Made by a program: the position numbers and the translations under genes. Positions 1 to 8,944 of a DNA stretch of 64,000 nt are shown here, piece by piece. The notes beneath the pieces are model-generated. The model was not told where the DNA came from. It saw only the letters and a list, made by a program, of their open reading frames with translations, and searched no databases. Every line of letters begins with the position of its first letter. The first letter of the stretch is position 1. The DNA comes from Microvirga flavescens (GTDB taxonomy: Bacteria; Pseudomonadota; Alphaproteobacteria; Rhizobiales; Beijerinckiaceae), in the NCBI RefSeq assembly GCF_003290125.1, contig NZ_QMKH01000004.1:124001-188000 (forward strand). Direction: 5' to 3'.

Positions 1-277
1 TGGGGCATACGCGAGCGCACATGCCGCCAAGGATGTTGGAGTCGAGGATCGTCTTGCCGGCTCCGCGCGCATTCCCCGTCGCGATCTGCTTGATGAACAG
101 CGGGATGTCGATGCTCGTCGGGCAGGCCGTGACGCAGGGAGCGTCGTAACAGAACAGGCAGCGCTCTGCCGCCACCCGCGCCTCATGCGGATCGAGGGGC
201 GCATGAAGATCGCAAAACGCCTCCGCGTACTCGCCTGATGCGAGCCGCCCGGAACGAATATCCGGTGCTGAAGTCAT
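1..277 (-). CDS. preT: PreT-like NAD-dependent dihydropyrimidine dehydrogenase subunit, 5' part only
   Basis: The first 92 codons, starting at the ATG at 277, are inside the window and the gene runs off the left edge. The visible protein has the N-terminal iron-sulfur region of the GltD/PreT family: a CLFCYDAPCVTACP cysteine cluster at about residues 42-55, then the phrase TSIDIPLFIKQI and a second cysteine group (MCARVCP) at the edge. In this family PreT is the flavin/Fe-S subunit that passes electrons from NAD(P)H to PreA for reductive pyrimidine breakdown. The PreA partner and the pathway genes would lie to the left, so the assignment rests on the N-terminus alone. A related glutamate synthase small subunit is the main alternative. 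Confidence 0.75.
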   Translation of the reverse strand, partial: MTSAPDIRSGRLASGEYAEAFCDLHAPLDPHEARVAAERCLFCYDAPCVTACPTSIDIPLFIKQIATGNARGAGKTILDSNILGGMCARVCP

Positions 278-540
278 GAGTCCTCCTGCCCGCTCAAGGC
301 GGGTCGTTCAGGCCTATCGAACCGTTCTCCTCGGCCCGCCTCTCAAGGGGCAGGCTCATGATTTGACCATACGATCAAAACTTATGAAGACTGTCAAACG
401 CAAGTATTCGGAGCGAGACACGTCGGTCATCGGACTTCGACGGTCAGCGAGTGCAGCCGCTCCCCTCCGACGTCATGAGTGGAACGGCCCGTTGCCTCGA
501 AGGCGTTGATGTTGGCGATGGCCGTTTCGGCGAGGCGGCC

Positions 541-1437
541 TTAGAACCGCATGCTCAACCCCACCACAGGCCCGTGCTGCAGCGTGTCGAATTCATAGCG
601 CCTGCGGCCCTCGCCCTGTTCGTAGTCCACGTAAAGAGCGCGATAGCCGATGATGCCTGAGAACGTGATTCCGTTGTAGCTGCCGAAATCGAAGCCGTAC
701 CCACCGAGGGCTTGCCAGGAGAACTTGCTGCCGGCACCGAACCCGCCGATGTCACCCTGGAGAAAAAGGTTCTGGCCCGGGGCCAAGTCGTAGCGCAGCC
801 TCGCGCCGATGATCGGATCGACCCAGTCCACGGAGCCCGACCGGGCAATGGCGCGATAGCCGACGAGGTCCAGATCGACAATGTCGAGGGAGCTTGCGAG
901 ATTGAAGGAAAGATCGGCCTTCTGATGCCAGTATCGCCCGCCGGCAAGAAGATCGACCCCCAACGCCCCGGAGCGCAGAACTTCGTATGTCACGCCGAAT
1001 TCGAAGATCGCCATATCGATGTTGATATCGGAGCTTGTGCCGAGCGTGCCCGTCACGCCGGGTGCCAGGGAGCGGGTCCGCAGACTGCTTTCACCGGCTC
1101 CAATGTTGCTCCAGACGAGATTCCCATAAATCGCCAATGGCCCACGGCGGGCTTCGAAGTCACCCATGAGAGCGACAAGCGTGTCGCTCTTCTCGACGAT
1201 GTCGGCGAAGCTTGCATTGACCTTTACCGTGCGTCCGCGAACGGTCTGGCTCCCTGTCATGGCGGTGAGCCAGCCATAGGGAATGAAGCGGAAGGTCCAT
1301 TCAAGCGGGGCGGAGGCAGGGGCCGCGCTGGGATCGACCGGCCGTCCGAGATCGGCGCCAAGCGCCGCTCCGCCCAGGCTGGCGGTAAGAAGGGTTGTCA
1401 GCGCGGCATAGGACAACCGATGGAACAGACAATTCAT
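541..1437 (-). CDS. Outer-membrane beta-barrel-like protein
   Basis: The chosen start at 1437 follows a strong GAGGGGG ribosome site, whereas the open frame extends 24 codons further without one. The 298-residue product begins with a Sec signal peptide (MNCLFHRLSYAALTTLL, Ala-rich cleavage region ending GAALGA). It then shows alternating hydrophobic and aromatic strands and ends in a C-terminal phenylalanine (VVGLSMRF), a common outer-membrane barrel signature. I do not recognise a specific family. It lies 82 bp after the ABC permease gene on the same strand, so it may be the last gene of the HlyD/ABC operon, although an outer-membrane efflux channel of TolC type would look different (longer, helical). 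Its role is unknown. Confidence 0.7.
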   Translation of the reverse strand: MNCLFHRLSYAALTTLLTASLGGAALGADLGRPVDPSAAPASAPLEWTFRFIPYGWLTAMTGSQTVRGRTVKVNASFADIVEKSDTLVALMGDFEARRGPLAIYGNLVWSNIGAGESSLRTRSLAPGVTGTLGTSSDINIDMAIFEFGVTYEVLRSGALGVDLLAGGRYWHQKADLSFNLASSLDIVDLDLVGYRAIARSGSVDWVDPIIGARLRYDLAPGQNLFLQGDIGGFGAGSKFSWQALGGYGFDFGSYNGITFSGIIGYRALYVDYEQGEGRRRYEFDTLQHGPVVGLSMRF

Positions 1438-1519
1438 AACCGCCCCCTCCTCTATGCGCCCCTTCGAACGGGCACTGAAGGGAGATGGAAGCAAACGGTT
1501 ACGCTTCAACCCTTCCGTA

Positions 1520-2647
1520 TCAATGAAAACTTGTCATGACGCGCCTGAAGCGCAAAGCCGCCACAGCGAAATAAGCGACGCCAATAATCACGAGTGCGGC
1601 CATGTCCGGCCAGACAATCGGAACACCGGCCCCGCGATAGAGAACAGCCTGGGCAAAGCTCACGAAATGGGGTGACGGCGTGAGCTGCATTACGTTCTGG
1701 AGCCAGACAGGCATGCTTTCCATCGGCGTCGTGCTGCCGGACAGAAGGTTCATCACGACAAGAACCGGGATCGCCAGAAGCCCGAACTGGGCCATCGAGT
1801 TCGTATAAGTCGCCAAAAGAATTCCAAGGGCGGCAACGGAGAACTGGTAGATGATCGCACCCGCAATGAACAAGGGGATCGACCCGGCGATAGGGACGCC
1901 AAGAAGCCGCTCGACGATGACCAGAAGAGACAGGCTGGCCGCCGTGACGATGACAAGGCCGTTGGCCAAGATCTTGGAAAGCATGATCTCAAGCGGCGTC
2001 ACGGGCATGACCAGGAGATGCTCGATCGTGCCGTGCTCCCGTTCCCGGATCAGGGCCGCGCCGCTCAGGATGATGGAGAGGATCGTGATGTTGTTGATGA
2101 CCTGCATGACCGAGGTGAACCATTCGGACTTCAGGTTCGGATTGAACTTGGCATGCAGGACGACATTGATCGGCAGGGATGCCTCGAGCTGCCGTTGCTG
2201 CAGATAGGTCGCCACTTCCTGCAGGATGATGCTGTTCAGATAAACCGCGCCGTTCCCCGCCTGCGTCATTGCCGTGGCGTCGACATTGATCTGGATGGAC
2301 GGGGTCCGCCCGGAAATCAGGTCCTGTTCGAAACGGGGTGGGATTTCGATGACGAAGACATACTGTCCCGCATTCATGGCCGGATCGATCTCGGAACTCG
2401 CGATCTCGACAGGCCGCTTGAAAAGCGGCTCGAGCAACGCGTCCTGAATCCGGCGGGACAAGCCCGACCTGTCCTCGTCCACGATGGCGACAGCAGCGTG
2501 ATCCACCTCGAAACGCGCGCCGGTCGCAACGGCATAAATCGCGAACGTGAAGGTGTAGACGATGAGAACCAGGAGAACCGGGTCCGCCTTCAGGCTGCGC
2601 AGCTCCTTGATGCCAAGCCGAAAGATGTTCATCAGGTGATAGCGCAT
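1520..2647 (-). CDS. ABC-2 type permease (YhhJ-like)
   Basis: A 375-residue inner-membrane protein with the ABC-2 (DrrB/NodJ-like) layout: one N-terminal membrane segment (VLLVLIVYTFTFAIYAV), a large periplasmic domain of about 140 residues, then five or six C-terminal segments, with the conserved EREHGTIEHLLVMPV stretch at about 200-215. The start at 2647 is one base after the stop of the upstream ATPase-permease gene and has an AGGAG seven bases before it, so the two are translated together. In the related YhiI-RbbA-YhhJ gene set the same order is seen. The likely job is export of a small molecule together with the RbbA-like protein and the HlyD adaptor; the substrate is not evident. Confidence 0.88.
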   Translation of the reverse strand: MRYHLMNIFRLGIKELRSLKADPVLLVLIVYTFTFAIYAVATGARFEVDHAAVAIVDEDRSGLSRRIQDALLEPLFKRPVEIASSEIDPAMNAGQYVFVIEIPPRFEQDLISGRTPSIQINVDATAMTQAGNGAVYLNSIILQEVATYLQQRQLEASLPINVVLHAKFNPNLKSEWFTSVMQVINNITILSIILSGAALIREREHGTIEHLLVMPVTPLEIMLSKILANGLVIVTAASLSLLVIVERLLGVPIAGSIPLFIAGAIIYQFSVAALGILLATYTNSMAQFGLLAIPVLVVMNLLSGSTTPMESMPVWLQNVMQLTPSPHFVSFAQAVLYRGAGVPIVWPDMAALVIIGVAYFAVAALRFRRVMTSFH

Positions 2648-2648
2648 G

Positions 2649-5417
2649 TCAGGGCTCCTGCTTTCGCAGGGCTATCTGGGCGGCGGCCAGGAACACCACG
2701 CCAAAGATGAGGAGCACGACGAGATCGAGCCATAGATCCCTGAAGCCCAAACCCTTCGTGAAGGTGCCGATGCTGATCGGTTGATACCAGGCTGCCGGGA
2801 AGGCCAATCCGAGAAACCGCCCTGCCCCTGACAGCGACGACACCGGGACCAGCAGGCCGGAGAAGTTGACGGCGGGAATGATCGAGATGATTGCCGTCGC
2901 GAAAACAGCGGCGACTTGCGTGCTGGTGAACGACGAGACGAAAAGCCCGAAGCCGGTGGTCGCGATGACATAGAGCACCGTGCCGCAGGCGAGCACCATG
3001 AACGATCCTTTGACAGGGATCCCGAACACGACAAGCGCCACGAAGAGGAGCGTGACAAAGCTCACGAGCGCAATCGCCACATAAGGGAGCTGCTTGCCGA
3101 GCAGGAATTCGAGACGGCTCACCGGCGTCGAGCGGAAATTGGCGATCGAACCTGTTTCCTTCTCGCGGACGACGCCGATCGCCGCCATGATGGCGGGGAT
3201 GAGAACCAGCATGAGCATGATGACGCCCGGGACGATGGCGTAGATGCTCTTGAAGGCCTGGTTGTATCGAAAGCGGGTTTCGACATTGATCGGCACAAGC
3301 GTTGCATCGCGACCCAACCGGGACCGCGCGGCCTCGGCGGCGGTCTCGGATATGAGGCCCGTGACATAGCCGCGCGCTGTCTCCGCCCGGAACGGCATGG
3401 CTCCGTCGAGCCAGACACCGACCTCCGGCCGCTTGTTCGAAACCAGATCCTTCCCGAACCCCGGCGGGATCTCGATGGCGAGCGTAATCTGCCCTGTCTT
3501 CAGGCGTTGATCCATCTCCGCGCTGGAAGATATTTCAGGTTTTTCAGAGAAGTAGCGAGAGCCGCGAAAGTTCTCCGTGAGCTGACGGCTCTCATAGGTC
3601 CGGTCCTGATCGAACACGGCATAGGAGAGATTTTCGACATCGAAGGATATGCCGTAGCCGAATGTCAGCAGCAGGATAAGCGGCCCGGCCAAGGCAAAGG
3701 CGAGGCGGATAGGATCTCGCAGGATCTCCATCGTCTCGCGCCGCGCATAGGCCCACAGGCGGCCGAATTGAAACAGGCGCGTTTGCGTTTGTGCCTTGCG
3801 CGTGTCGATGCCTTCATCGCTCCACTGCTCTTCGGCCTCTGCTTCCTGCGAAGCGCCGGAGGCCTCCTCCAGATAGGAGACGAACGCATCCTCCAGCGTT
3901 GCCGCGTGACGCTCTTTCGCGAGCACGAGCGGCTCCCCGACCGCGAGAACCTTGCCGGCGTGCATGAGAGAAATGCGGTCGCAGCGCTCGGCTTCGTTCA
4001 TGAAGTGCGTGGACAGGAAGATCGTGACGCCGTCATTGCGCGAAAGGTTGATGAGGTATCGCCAGAAATTGTCCCGAGCTATCGGATCGACACCCGAGGT
4101 CGGCTCGTCGAGTATCAGGAGCTCCGGCGAGTGAATGACAGCGACGGCAAGCTGCAACCGCTGCCTGATGCCGAGAGGCAGGCTTTCCGGCCTTTCATCG
4201 GCGACGTCGGCAAGATCGAAGTTGGACAGCATTTCAGACACGCGCGCCTGAGTGCGATCCGCGGGAATGCGGTAGAGTTCGGCATGAAGCACGAGGTTCT
4301 GGCGGACCGTCAATTCCCCATAGAGGGAGAAGGATTGGGACATGTAGCCGACACGTCGCCGCGTGTTCATGTCATGGGCATCGAGCTTCTGCCCGAAGAG
4401 CTTCGCCTCCCCTTCCGTCGCCGGCTGAAGGCCGGTGAGCATCTTCATCGTTGTGGTCTTGCCGCAGCCGTTGGAGCCGAGAAAGCCGAAGATCTCGCCG
4501 CGCTGGATGCGAAAGCTCACATGATCGACCGCCGTGAATGTCCCGAACCGGCATGTCAGGCCCTCGGCCTCGATGGCCAGTGTCTCGTCATGGGTCGAGC
4601 GCGGACGGACGACGACCGGCTCGTGCCCTGCCCGGGACTCGGTGGGAAGGAGCTTTATGAAGGCGGCTTCGAGCGTGCTTTCGCCCGCTTGCTTCATGAC
4701 ATCCGCCGGGGAGCCGGTCGCGATCAGCCGGCCGTCGTAGAGGGCTGCGAGCCAATCGAAGCGCTCTGCCTCCTCCATGTAGGCCGTCGATACGAGAACG
4801 CTCATCCCGGGCCGCCGGGCGCGGATGCGTTCGATCAGCTTCCAGAACTGACGCCGCGACAATGGATCGACGCCTGTCGTCGGCTCGTCCAGCACCAGAA
4901 GGTCAGGGTCGTGGATCAATGCGCAGCAGAGAGATAGCTTCTGCTTCATTCCGCCGGAAAGCTTGCCCGCAGGACGATCCGGAAAAGGGTCGAGCCCTGT
5001 CGCCTTGAGAAGTTCCGCGATGCGCTCTCGGCGCTCGGCTTCGGGCTGTCCGAACAGCCGCCCGAAGAAATCCAGGTTCTCGAAAACGCTCAAGGTCGGA
5101 TAGAGATTTTTGCCCAACCCTTGAGGCATGTAGGCGATGCGGGAGCACGTCTCACGACGATGCCGCGCATCGCGGATGTCGCCGCCGAGGGTGGTGATCT
5201 CGCCCTCTTGCAGTCGCCTGACGCCGGAGACAAGCGCGAGCAACGTCGACTTCCCGACGCCGTCAGGGCCGATGATCCCCGCCATGCAGCCGGCGGGGAT
5301 CGACAGCGTCATGTCATCAAGGGCGGCGGTCTTGCCGTAACGATGCTGGACCGCGCGAACCTCGATGACGGGCGGCTGGCCTATTGGGGAAGTTTCGTCT
5401 GGAGCGTCGCTGGCCAT
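2649..5417 (-). CDS. RbbA-like fusion: two ABC ATPase domains plus ABC-2 permease
   Basis: A 922-residue fusion protein. The first nucleotide-binding domain has Walker A GPDGVGKST at about 52-60, signature LSGGMKQKL and a DEPTTGVD Walker B. The second has Walker A GSNGCGKTTT near 315 and DEPTSGVD, but its signature reads LPLGIRQRL, a departure from LSGGQ. The last ~380 residues form an ABC-2 permease with an N-terminal membrane segment (LAFALAGPLILLLTFGYG), a periplasmic domain and further helices. This architecture matches RbbA/YhiH. The gene overlaps the 3' end of the HlyD adaptor gene by 37 bp and is followed at one base by a second permease. Probable role: ATP-driven export across the inner membrane with HlyD. 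A ribosome-associated activity was reported for E. coli RbbA, but nothing here shows it. Confidence 0.92.
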   Translation of the reverse strand: MASDAPDETSPIGQPPVIEVRAVQHRYGKTAALDDMTLSIPAGCMAGIIGPDGVGKSTLLALVSGVRRLQEGEITTLGGDIRDARHRRETCSRIAYMPQGLGKNLYPTLSVFENLDFFGRLFGQPEAERRERIAELLKATGLDPFPDRPAGKLSGGMKQKLSLCCALIHDPDLLVLDEPTTGVDPLSRRQFWKLIERIRARRPGMSVLVSTAYMEEAERFDWLAALYDGRLIATGSPADVMKQAGESTLEAAFIKLLPTESRAGHEPVVVRPRSTHDETLAIEAEGLTCRFGTFTAVDHVSFRIQRGEIFGFLGSNGCGKTTTMKMLTGLQPATEGEAKLFGQKLDAHDMNTRRRVGYMSQSFSLYGELTVRQNLVLHAELYRIPADRTQARVSEMLSNFDLADVADERPESLPLGIRQRLQLAVAVIHSPELLILDEPTSGVDPIARDNFWRYLINLSRNDGVTIFLSTHFMNEAERCDRISLMHAGKVLAVGEPLVLAKERHAATLEDAFVSYLEEASGASQEAEAEEQWSDEGIDTRKAQTQTRLFQFGRLWAYARRETMEILRDPIRLAFALAGPLILLLTFGYGISFDVENLSYAVFDQDRTYESRQLTENFRGSRYFSEKPEISSSAEMDQRLKTGQITLAIEIPPGFGKDLVSNKRPEVGVWLDGAMPFRAETARGYVTGLISETAAEAARSRLGRDATLVPINVETRFRYNQAFKSIYAIVPGVIMLMLVLIPAIMAAIGVVREKETGSIANFRSTPVSRLEFLLGKQLPYVAIALVSFVTLLFVALVVFGIPVKGSFMVLACGTVLYVIATTGFGLFVSSFTSTQVAAVFATAIISIIPAVNFSGLLVPVSSLSGAGRFLGLAFPAAWYQPISIGTFTKGLGFRDLWLDLVVLLIFGVVFLAAAQIALRKQEP

Positions 5418-6415
5418 GAGGTATTCCGGCTGGTGCGCATGTAGGCGATGCCTCGCAGGCCTGTTTTGACCTGGCTCTCATAGCGCCTGAGAAGATCTGG
5501 CGGGATCTTCAGCTTGACGCGGAACATGAGTTTATCGCGCTCATCCGCCGTTTCGACGGACTTTGGCGTGAACTGAGCCTCGGCCGCGACGAACGTCACC
5601 TTCGCCGGAACGATGTATTGCGGGATCGCATCGAGGATAAGACGCGCATCGTCGCCAAGAATGAGCCTTCCTGCGACCGATGCCGGAACGAAGACCGTCA
5701 TGTACACGTCCGAAATGTCGAGCAAGGTCACGATACGCGTGCCTTGCGATACGACCTCTCCGGACTGAGCCAGCTTGTATTGTACCCGGCCCCGCCGGGG
5801 CGCTGTCAGGATGGTATCGTTGAGAAGCGACCTGAGCCGCACGAGATCGGCCCGGGCGACTTCGATCATGCTATTGGACTCATCGAGGGCGGCAACTGCC
5901 AGACGATAGCCCGCTTCTGCAGAAATCGACTCGTTGCGCCGCCTGTCGAGCACTTCGGTCGCGGCAAACCCTTTTTGATGCAAGGCCTCGGTGCGCTCGA
6001 GTTCCTGACGGGCGAGAGCGCGTGCGCTATCGCGCTGCGTGACGGCTTCCTCGGCCTGTACCTTGAGCTGTTGGGCGCGCCTGAGCTGGGCCTCCGCTCC
6101 CTGGACCTGCGCTTCGATCTCCCGTGAATCGATGCGCGCGACGACTTCGCCGGCGTCGACCATCTGGCCCTCTTCGACAAGGACCTCGTCTAAGCGCCCC
6201 GCGATCTTGGTCGCCACATCGACCTGTTCCGCCTCGAGGCGCCCGTTAGCCTTGGCGATGCCCTCGGGCAATTTCTCGCCTTGGAGTTTGCGAAGAAGCG
6301 CTTCAAATGCCTCCGGCGCGCTCGCCGCCTTGTTCGAGCCGCCGGAAATCCAGGTTACCGCGAGGCAGAGAGCGAGAGCGACACCGACGCTTCGAGCACG
6401 GCTCTTGGTCGCCAT
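5381..6415 (-). CDS. HlyD-family membrane fusion protein
   Basis: A 344-residue periplasmic adaptor: an N-terminal membrane anchor (GVALALCLAVTWISGG), a first half-lipoyl segment (VDVATKIAGRLDEVLVEEGQMVDAGEVVARID) at about 67-97, an alpha-helical hairpin rich in Ala, Gln, Glu and Arg, then the returning lipoyl and beta-barrel part (TILTAPRRGRVQYKLAQSG). It is the first gene of a three- or four-gene minus-strand operon with the RbbA-like ATPase-permease and ABC-2 permease, as in the YhiI-RbbA-YhhJ arrangement. The adaptor would bridge the inner-membrane pump to the outer membrane. A TTGAC-N4-ATCAT element lies 87 bp upstream, in the region shared with the divergent PHA synthase gene. Confidence 0.92.
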   Translation of the reverse strand: MATKSRARSVGVALALCLAVTWISGGSNKAASAPEAFEALLRKLQGEKLPEGIAKANGRLEAEQVDVATKIAGRLDEVLVEEGQMVDAGEVVARIDSREIEAQVQGAEAQLRRAQQLKVQAEEAVTQRDSARALARQELERTEALHQKGFAATEVLDRRRNESISAEAGYRLAVAALDESNSMIEVARADLVRLRSLLNDTILTAPRRGRVQYKLAQSGEVVSQGTRIVTLLDISDVYMTVFVPASVAGRLILGDDARLILDAIPQYIVPAKVTFVAAEAQFTPKSVETADERDKLMFRVKLKIPPDLLRRYESQVKTGLRGIAYMRTSRNTSWPATLQTKLPQ

Positions 6416-6501
6416 CCGATCCTCCTCATCTCTTTAAGGCGCGTCCCGTCTCGCGGGCCACGACATCAACGCTTCGGTAGCGCAGTGATTGCCGCACCAC
6501 A

Positions 6502-6515
6502 TTGACTTGGATCAT
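6502..6515. promoter_or_regulatory. Possible Fnr/FixK-type box in divergent promoter
   Basis: The sequence TTGAC-TTGG-ATCAT matches 8 of 10 defined positions of the anaerobox TTGAT-N4-ATCAA. It sits between the divergent hlyD-like and phaC starts, 63 bp before phaC, a plausible distance for an activator. Two better matches lie at 8481 and 11688, and a Crp/Fnr gene is in the same cluster, which raises the weight of this weaker match. Confidence 0.45.
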
Positions 6516-6577
6516 GCCGCGGCGCAACATTCCTGCCGTAGAGTAACCCAAAGCGCGAACCGCGCAGAGGATTGGCC

Positions 6578-8443
6578 ATGACCAGTGGGAAAAGGGCTCT
6601 ACGATCCGAGACGGCTACAAATTTGCCGGCTCTACGAAAGCAACATGCAAGCACGCCCTTTGCTGTTCGCGCAGGGGTGACGGACGGAGATCTCAAAAAG
6701 AGACCCGAAGCCGATGCCTGGGCCAGGGACTTGGCCAACGCCCTCGATCGCACAACCCACGCAACGCTAGCGCGCACGACATTCGGATTATCGCCGGCCG
6801 CTTTGATAGGAGCTTATCTCGACTGGACTGCGCATCTAGCCTTCTCCCCCGGCAAGCAAATGGAGCTTGCTGTCAAAGCGTTTCGCAAGCTGGCCCGGCT
6901 CGGGGAGCAGACCTATCGCACAACTGTCTCAAACAAACCCTGCGATCCGTGCATCACGCCATTACCGCAGGACCGCCGCTTCGCCGCACCCGAGTGGAGC
7001 CGTTATCCCTATAATCTGATCTATCAGTCGTTCCTGCTCCAGCAACAATGGTGGCACAACGCCACGACCGGCGTCGATGGCGTGACCCAGCAACATGAGA
7101 ACGTCGTTGAGTTCGCCTCCCGGCAGCTCCTCGATGTTGTATCGCCATCGAACTTCCTCCTCACCAATCCGGTCGCATTGCACCGTACCTTGGAGACAGG
7201 AGGCGGAAACCTTTTTGATGGGTTCAGAAACTTTCTGGAGGATTTGGAACGGACCGTTCGAAAAGAGCCGCCCGTCGGGACCGAGGCCTTTCAGGTGGGA
7301 GAAAACGTTGCGGTCACACCGGGGCGGGTTATCTACCGCAACCGCCTGATCGAGCTGATCCAATACGAACCCGCCAGTGGCAAGGTTCGGCCTGAGCCCG
7401 TTCTCATCGTGCCGGCCTGGATCATGAAGTACTACATTCTTGACCTTTCGCCGGGGAATTCCCTGGTCCGTCATCTGGTCGGCCAGGGCTTCACTGTTTT
7501 CATGATCTCCTGGAAGAACCCGACCGAGGAGGACCGGGACCTCGACATGGATGACTATCGGCGACTGGGCGTGCTCGCGGCGCTCGACGCAATCAATGCA
7601 ATCGTTCCCGACGAAAAGGTCCACGCGACCGGATATTGCCTTGGCGGAACCCTCCTCGCCATCACAGCGGCTGCAATGGCGCGCGAGGGCGACGAGCGCC
7701 TGGCATCGATCACGCTTCTCGCCGCGCAGGTCGACTTCACCGAGGCGGGCGAGCTGGCTTTGTTCATCAATGAAAGCCAGGTCCACTTCCTCGAAGATCT
7801 CATGTGGCAGGAGGGCTATCTCGACTCCCGCCAGATGGCAGGCGCGTTCCAGCTTCTGCGGTCGAACGATCTCGTCTGGTCTTACATGGTCCGCAATTAT
7901 CTGATGGGTGAGCGCGAGCCCATGAGCGATCTGATGGCCTGGAATGCGGACGGGACGCGAATGCCATACGCCATGCACTCCGAGTACCTGCGCCAGCTCT
8001 TTCTTCATAATGATCTGGCCGAGGGGCGCTTCAAGGTTGAAGGCAGGCCCGTGGCGCTGGGTGATATTCGTATTCCGATTTTTGCAGTCGGAACCGAGCG
8101 CGATCACGTCGCGCCCTGGCGGTCAGTCTTCAAGATTCATCTCATGACCGACACGGATGTGACTTTTCTCCTGACGAGCGGCGGCCACAATGCCGGCATC
8201 GTTTCAGAACCCGGCAGACCGGGCCGGCGCTATCAGGTGCTGACCAAGACCGAGCGGGACCGGCACCTCGATTCTGAGACCTGGCACGCTCTGGCCCCGC
8301 ACTACGAGGGCTCATGGTGGCCGGAATGGGTGGGCTGGCTGTCCGAGCGTTCCGGCGATCCCGTCCCCCCTCCCCCAATGGGACTTCCTCCCGGCCTGCC
8401 CGTTCTGGCCGATGCGCCGGGCTGCTACGTCAAAGCGCCCTGA
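6578..8443 (+). CDS. phaC: Poly(3-hydroxyalkanoate) synthase
   Basis: The start at the ATG 6578 follows AGAGG by seven bases; an in-frame TTG at 6572 is less likely. The 621-residue product has the PhaC lipase-like box GYCLGG with nucleophile Cys354, the acid Asp509 in GTERDHVAPW and the general base His537 in GGHNAGIV. It also has the conserved PWIMKYYILDL-type segment (PAWIMKYYILDLSPGNSLV). The single-subunit length fits a class I enzyme, which polymerises short-chain hydroxyacyl-CoA into carbon-storage granules in the cytoplasm. phaA, phaB and a phasin gene are not next to it. Its neighbours (uspA, Crp/Fnr, cytochrome c) and the upstream Fnr-like box suggest a stress or low-oxygen inducible copy, perhaps one of several synthases in the genome. 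Confidence 0.95.
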   Translation: MTSGKRALRSETATNLPALRKQHASTPFAVRAGVTDGDLKKRPEADAWARDLANALDRTTHATLARTTFGLSPAALIGAYLDWTAHLAFSPGKQMELAVKAFRKLARLGEQTYRTTVSNKPCDPCITPLPQDRRFAAPEWSRYPYNLIYQSFLLQQQWWHNATTGVDGVTQQHENVVEFASRQLLDVVSPSNFLLTNPVALHRTLETGGGNLFDGFRNFLEDLERTVRKEPPVGTEAFQVGENVAVTPGRVIYRNRLIELIQYEPASGKVRPEPVLIVPAWIMKYYILDLSPGNSLVRHLVGQGFTVFMISWKNPTEEDRDLDMDDYRRLGVLAALDAINAIVPDEKVHATGYCLGGTLLAITAAAMAREGDERLASITLLAAQVDFTEAGELALFINESQVHFLEDLMWQEGYLDSRQMAGAFQLLRSNDLVWSYMVRNYLMGEREPMSDLMAWNADGTRMPYAMHSEYLRQLFLHNDLAEGRFKVEGRPVALGDIRIPIFAVGTERDHVAPWRSVFKIHLMTDTDVTFLLTSGGHNAGIVSEPGRPGRRYQVLTKTERDRHLDSETWHALAPHYEGSWWPEWVGWLSERSGDPVPPPPMGLPPGLPVLADAPGCYVKAP

Positions 8444-8480
8444 GGGGTAACCGTAGCAATTCCAAATAACACGTGCGAAT

Positions 8481-8494
8481 TTGATGGAGATCAA
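8481..8494. promoter_or_regulatory. Perfect Fnr/FixK-type box (TTGAT-GGAG-ATCAA)
   Basis: The 14-bp palindrome TTGATGGAGATCAA matches all ten defined positions of the Fnr/FixK consensus. Its centre lies about 64 bp before the start codon at 8552. If it is an activating site at the usual -41.5 position, transcription would begin near 8529. It is the clearest regulatory site in the window. Confidence 0.75.
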
Positions 8495-8551
8495 AGCCTC
8501 GGCAGCATCATTCCGTTAGGTTAGACCCATTGTAAGCGGAGGTGTGTCACG

Positions 8552-8911
8552 ATGAATGACGAAACTGCGCAATCGATGGGGCCGGTCATGAAAGCCTCTG
8601 CAACGGGCCGACGGCTCAATAGACGGCGCGCCGGATTGGAGTTCGAACCGGTTCCAGCGTTCAATCTCTTCAGGCAAGTGCGCGCAGTGGATGTCGTATG
8701 CGCTGTGCCGGAAGACAGACAGGTGCCCAGCTTCATCAGAGGGAGCGGCTGGTCTTTCGCCGGCAAAACAGGCACTGGCACAAGACGCATGCCGGGGTTC
8801 GACGTTGTCGCCGCCCGCGATGCGGCGGACCGTTTGGGATTCTACCTCTTCCAGACCTGGGGGAGCGTCGTCACACAGGATTCCTCCCGCAGCCGCTCAA
8901 GAACGGGTTAA
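8552..8911 (+). CDS. Small protein of unknown function under a predicted Fnr/FixK box
   Basis: A 119-residue protein beginning at an ATG with GGAGGTG at the right distance upstream. It has no membrane segment or signal peptide and its N-terminus is basic (GRRLNRRRAG). I recognise no domain. It is kept as a real gene because of the strong ribosome site, the perfect Fnr-type box in front of it and the absence of a better frame. It lies 34 bp before the ABC membrane-domain gene on the same strand and may be cotranscribed with it. Low-oxygen induction is an inference from the box. Confidence 0.6.
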   Translation: MNDETAQSMGPVMKASATGRRLNRRRAGLEFEPVPAFNLFRQVRAVDVVCAVPEDRQVPSFIRGSGWSFAGKTGTGTRRMPGFDVVAARDAADRLGFYLFQTWGSVVTQDSSRSRSRTG

Positions 8912-8944
8912 CGGGACAGGCCGCATTTCCCGGGATTACGGGGG

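Noticed and set aside
276-509. Open frame of 77 codons divergent from the preT-like gene
   Set aside because: No ribosome site, Arg-rich translation, no domain. The region is better read as the intergenic gap between preT and the outer-membrane protein gene.
2916-4937. Long plus-strand open frame of 673 codons
   Set aside because: Antisense shadow of the RbbA-like ABC gene; its translation is rich in Arg, Asp and His as expected of a mirror frame.
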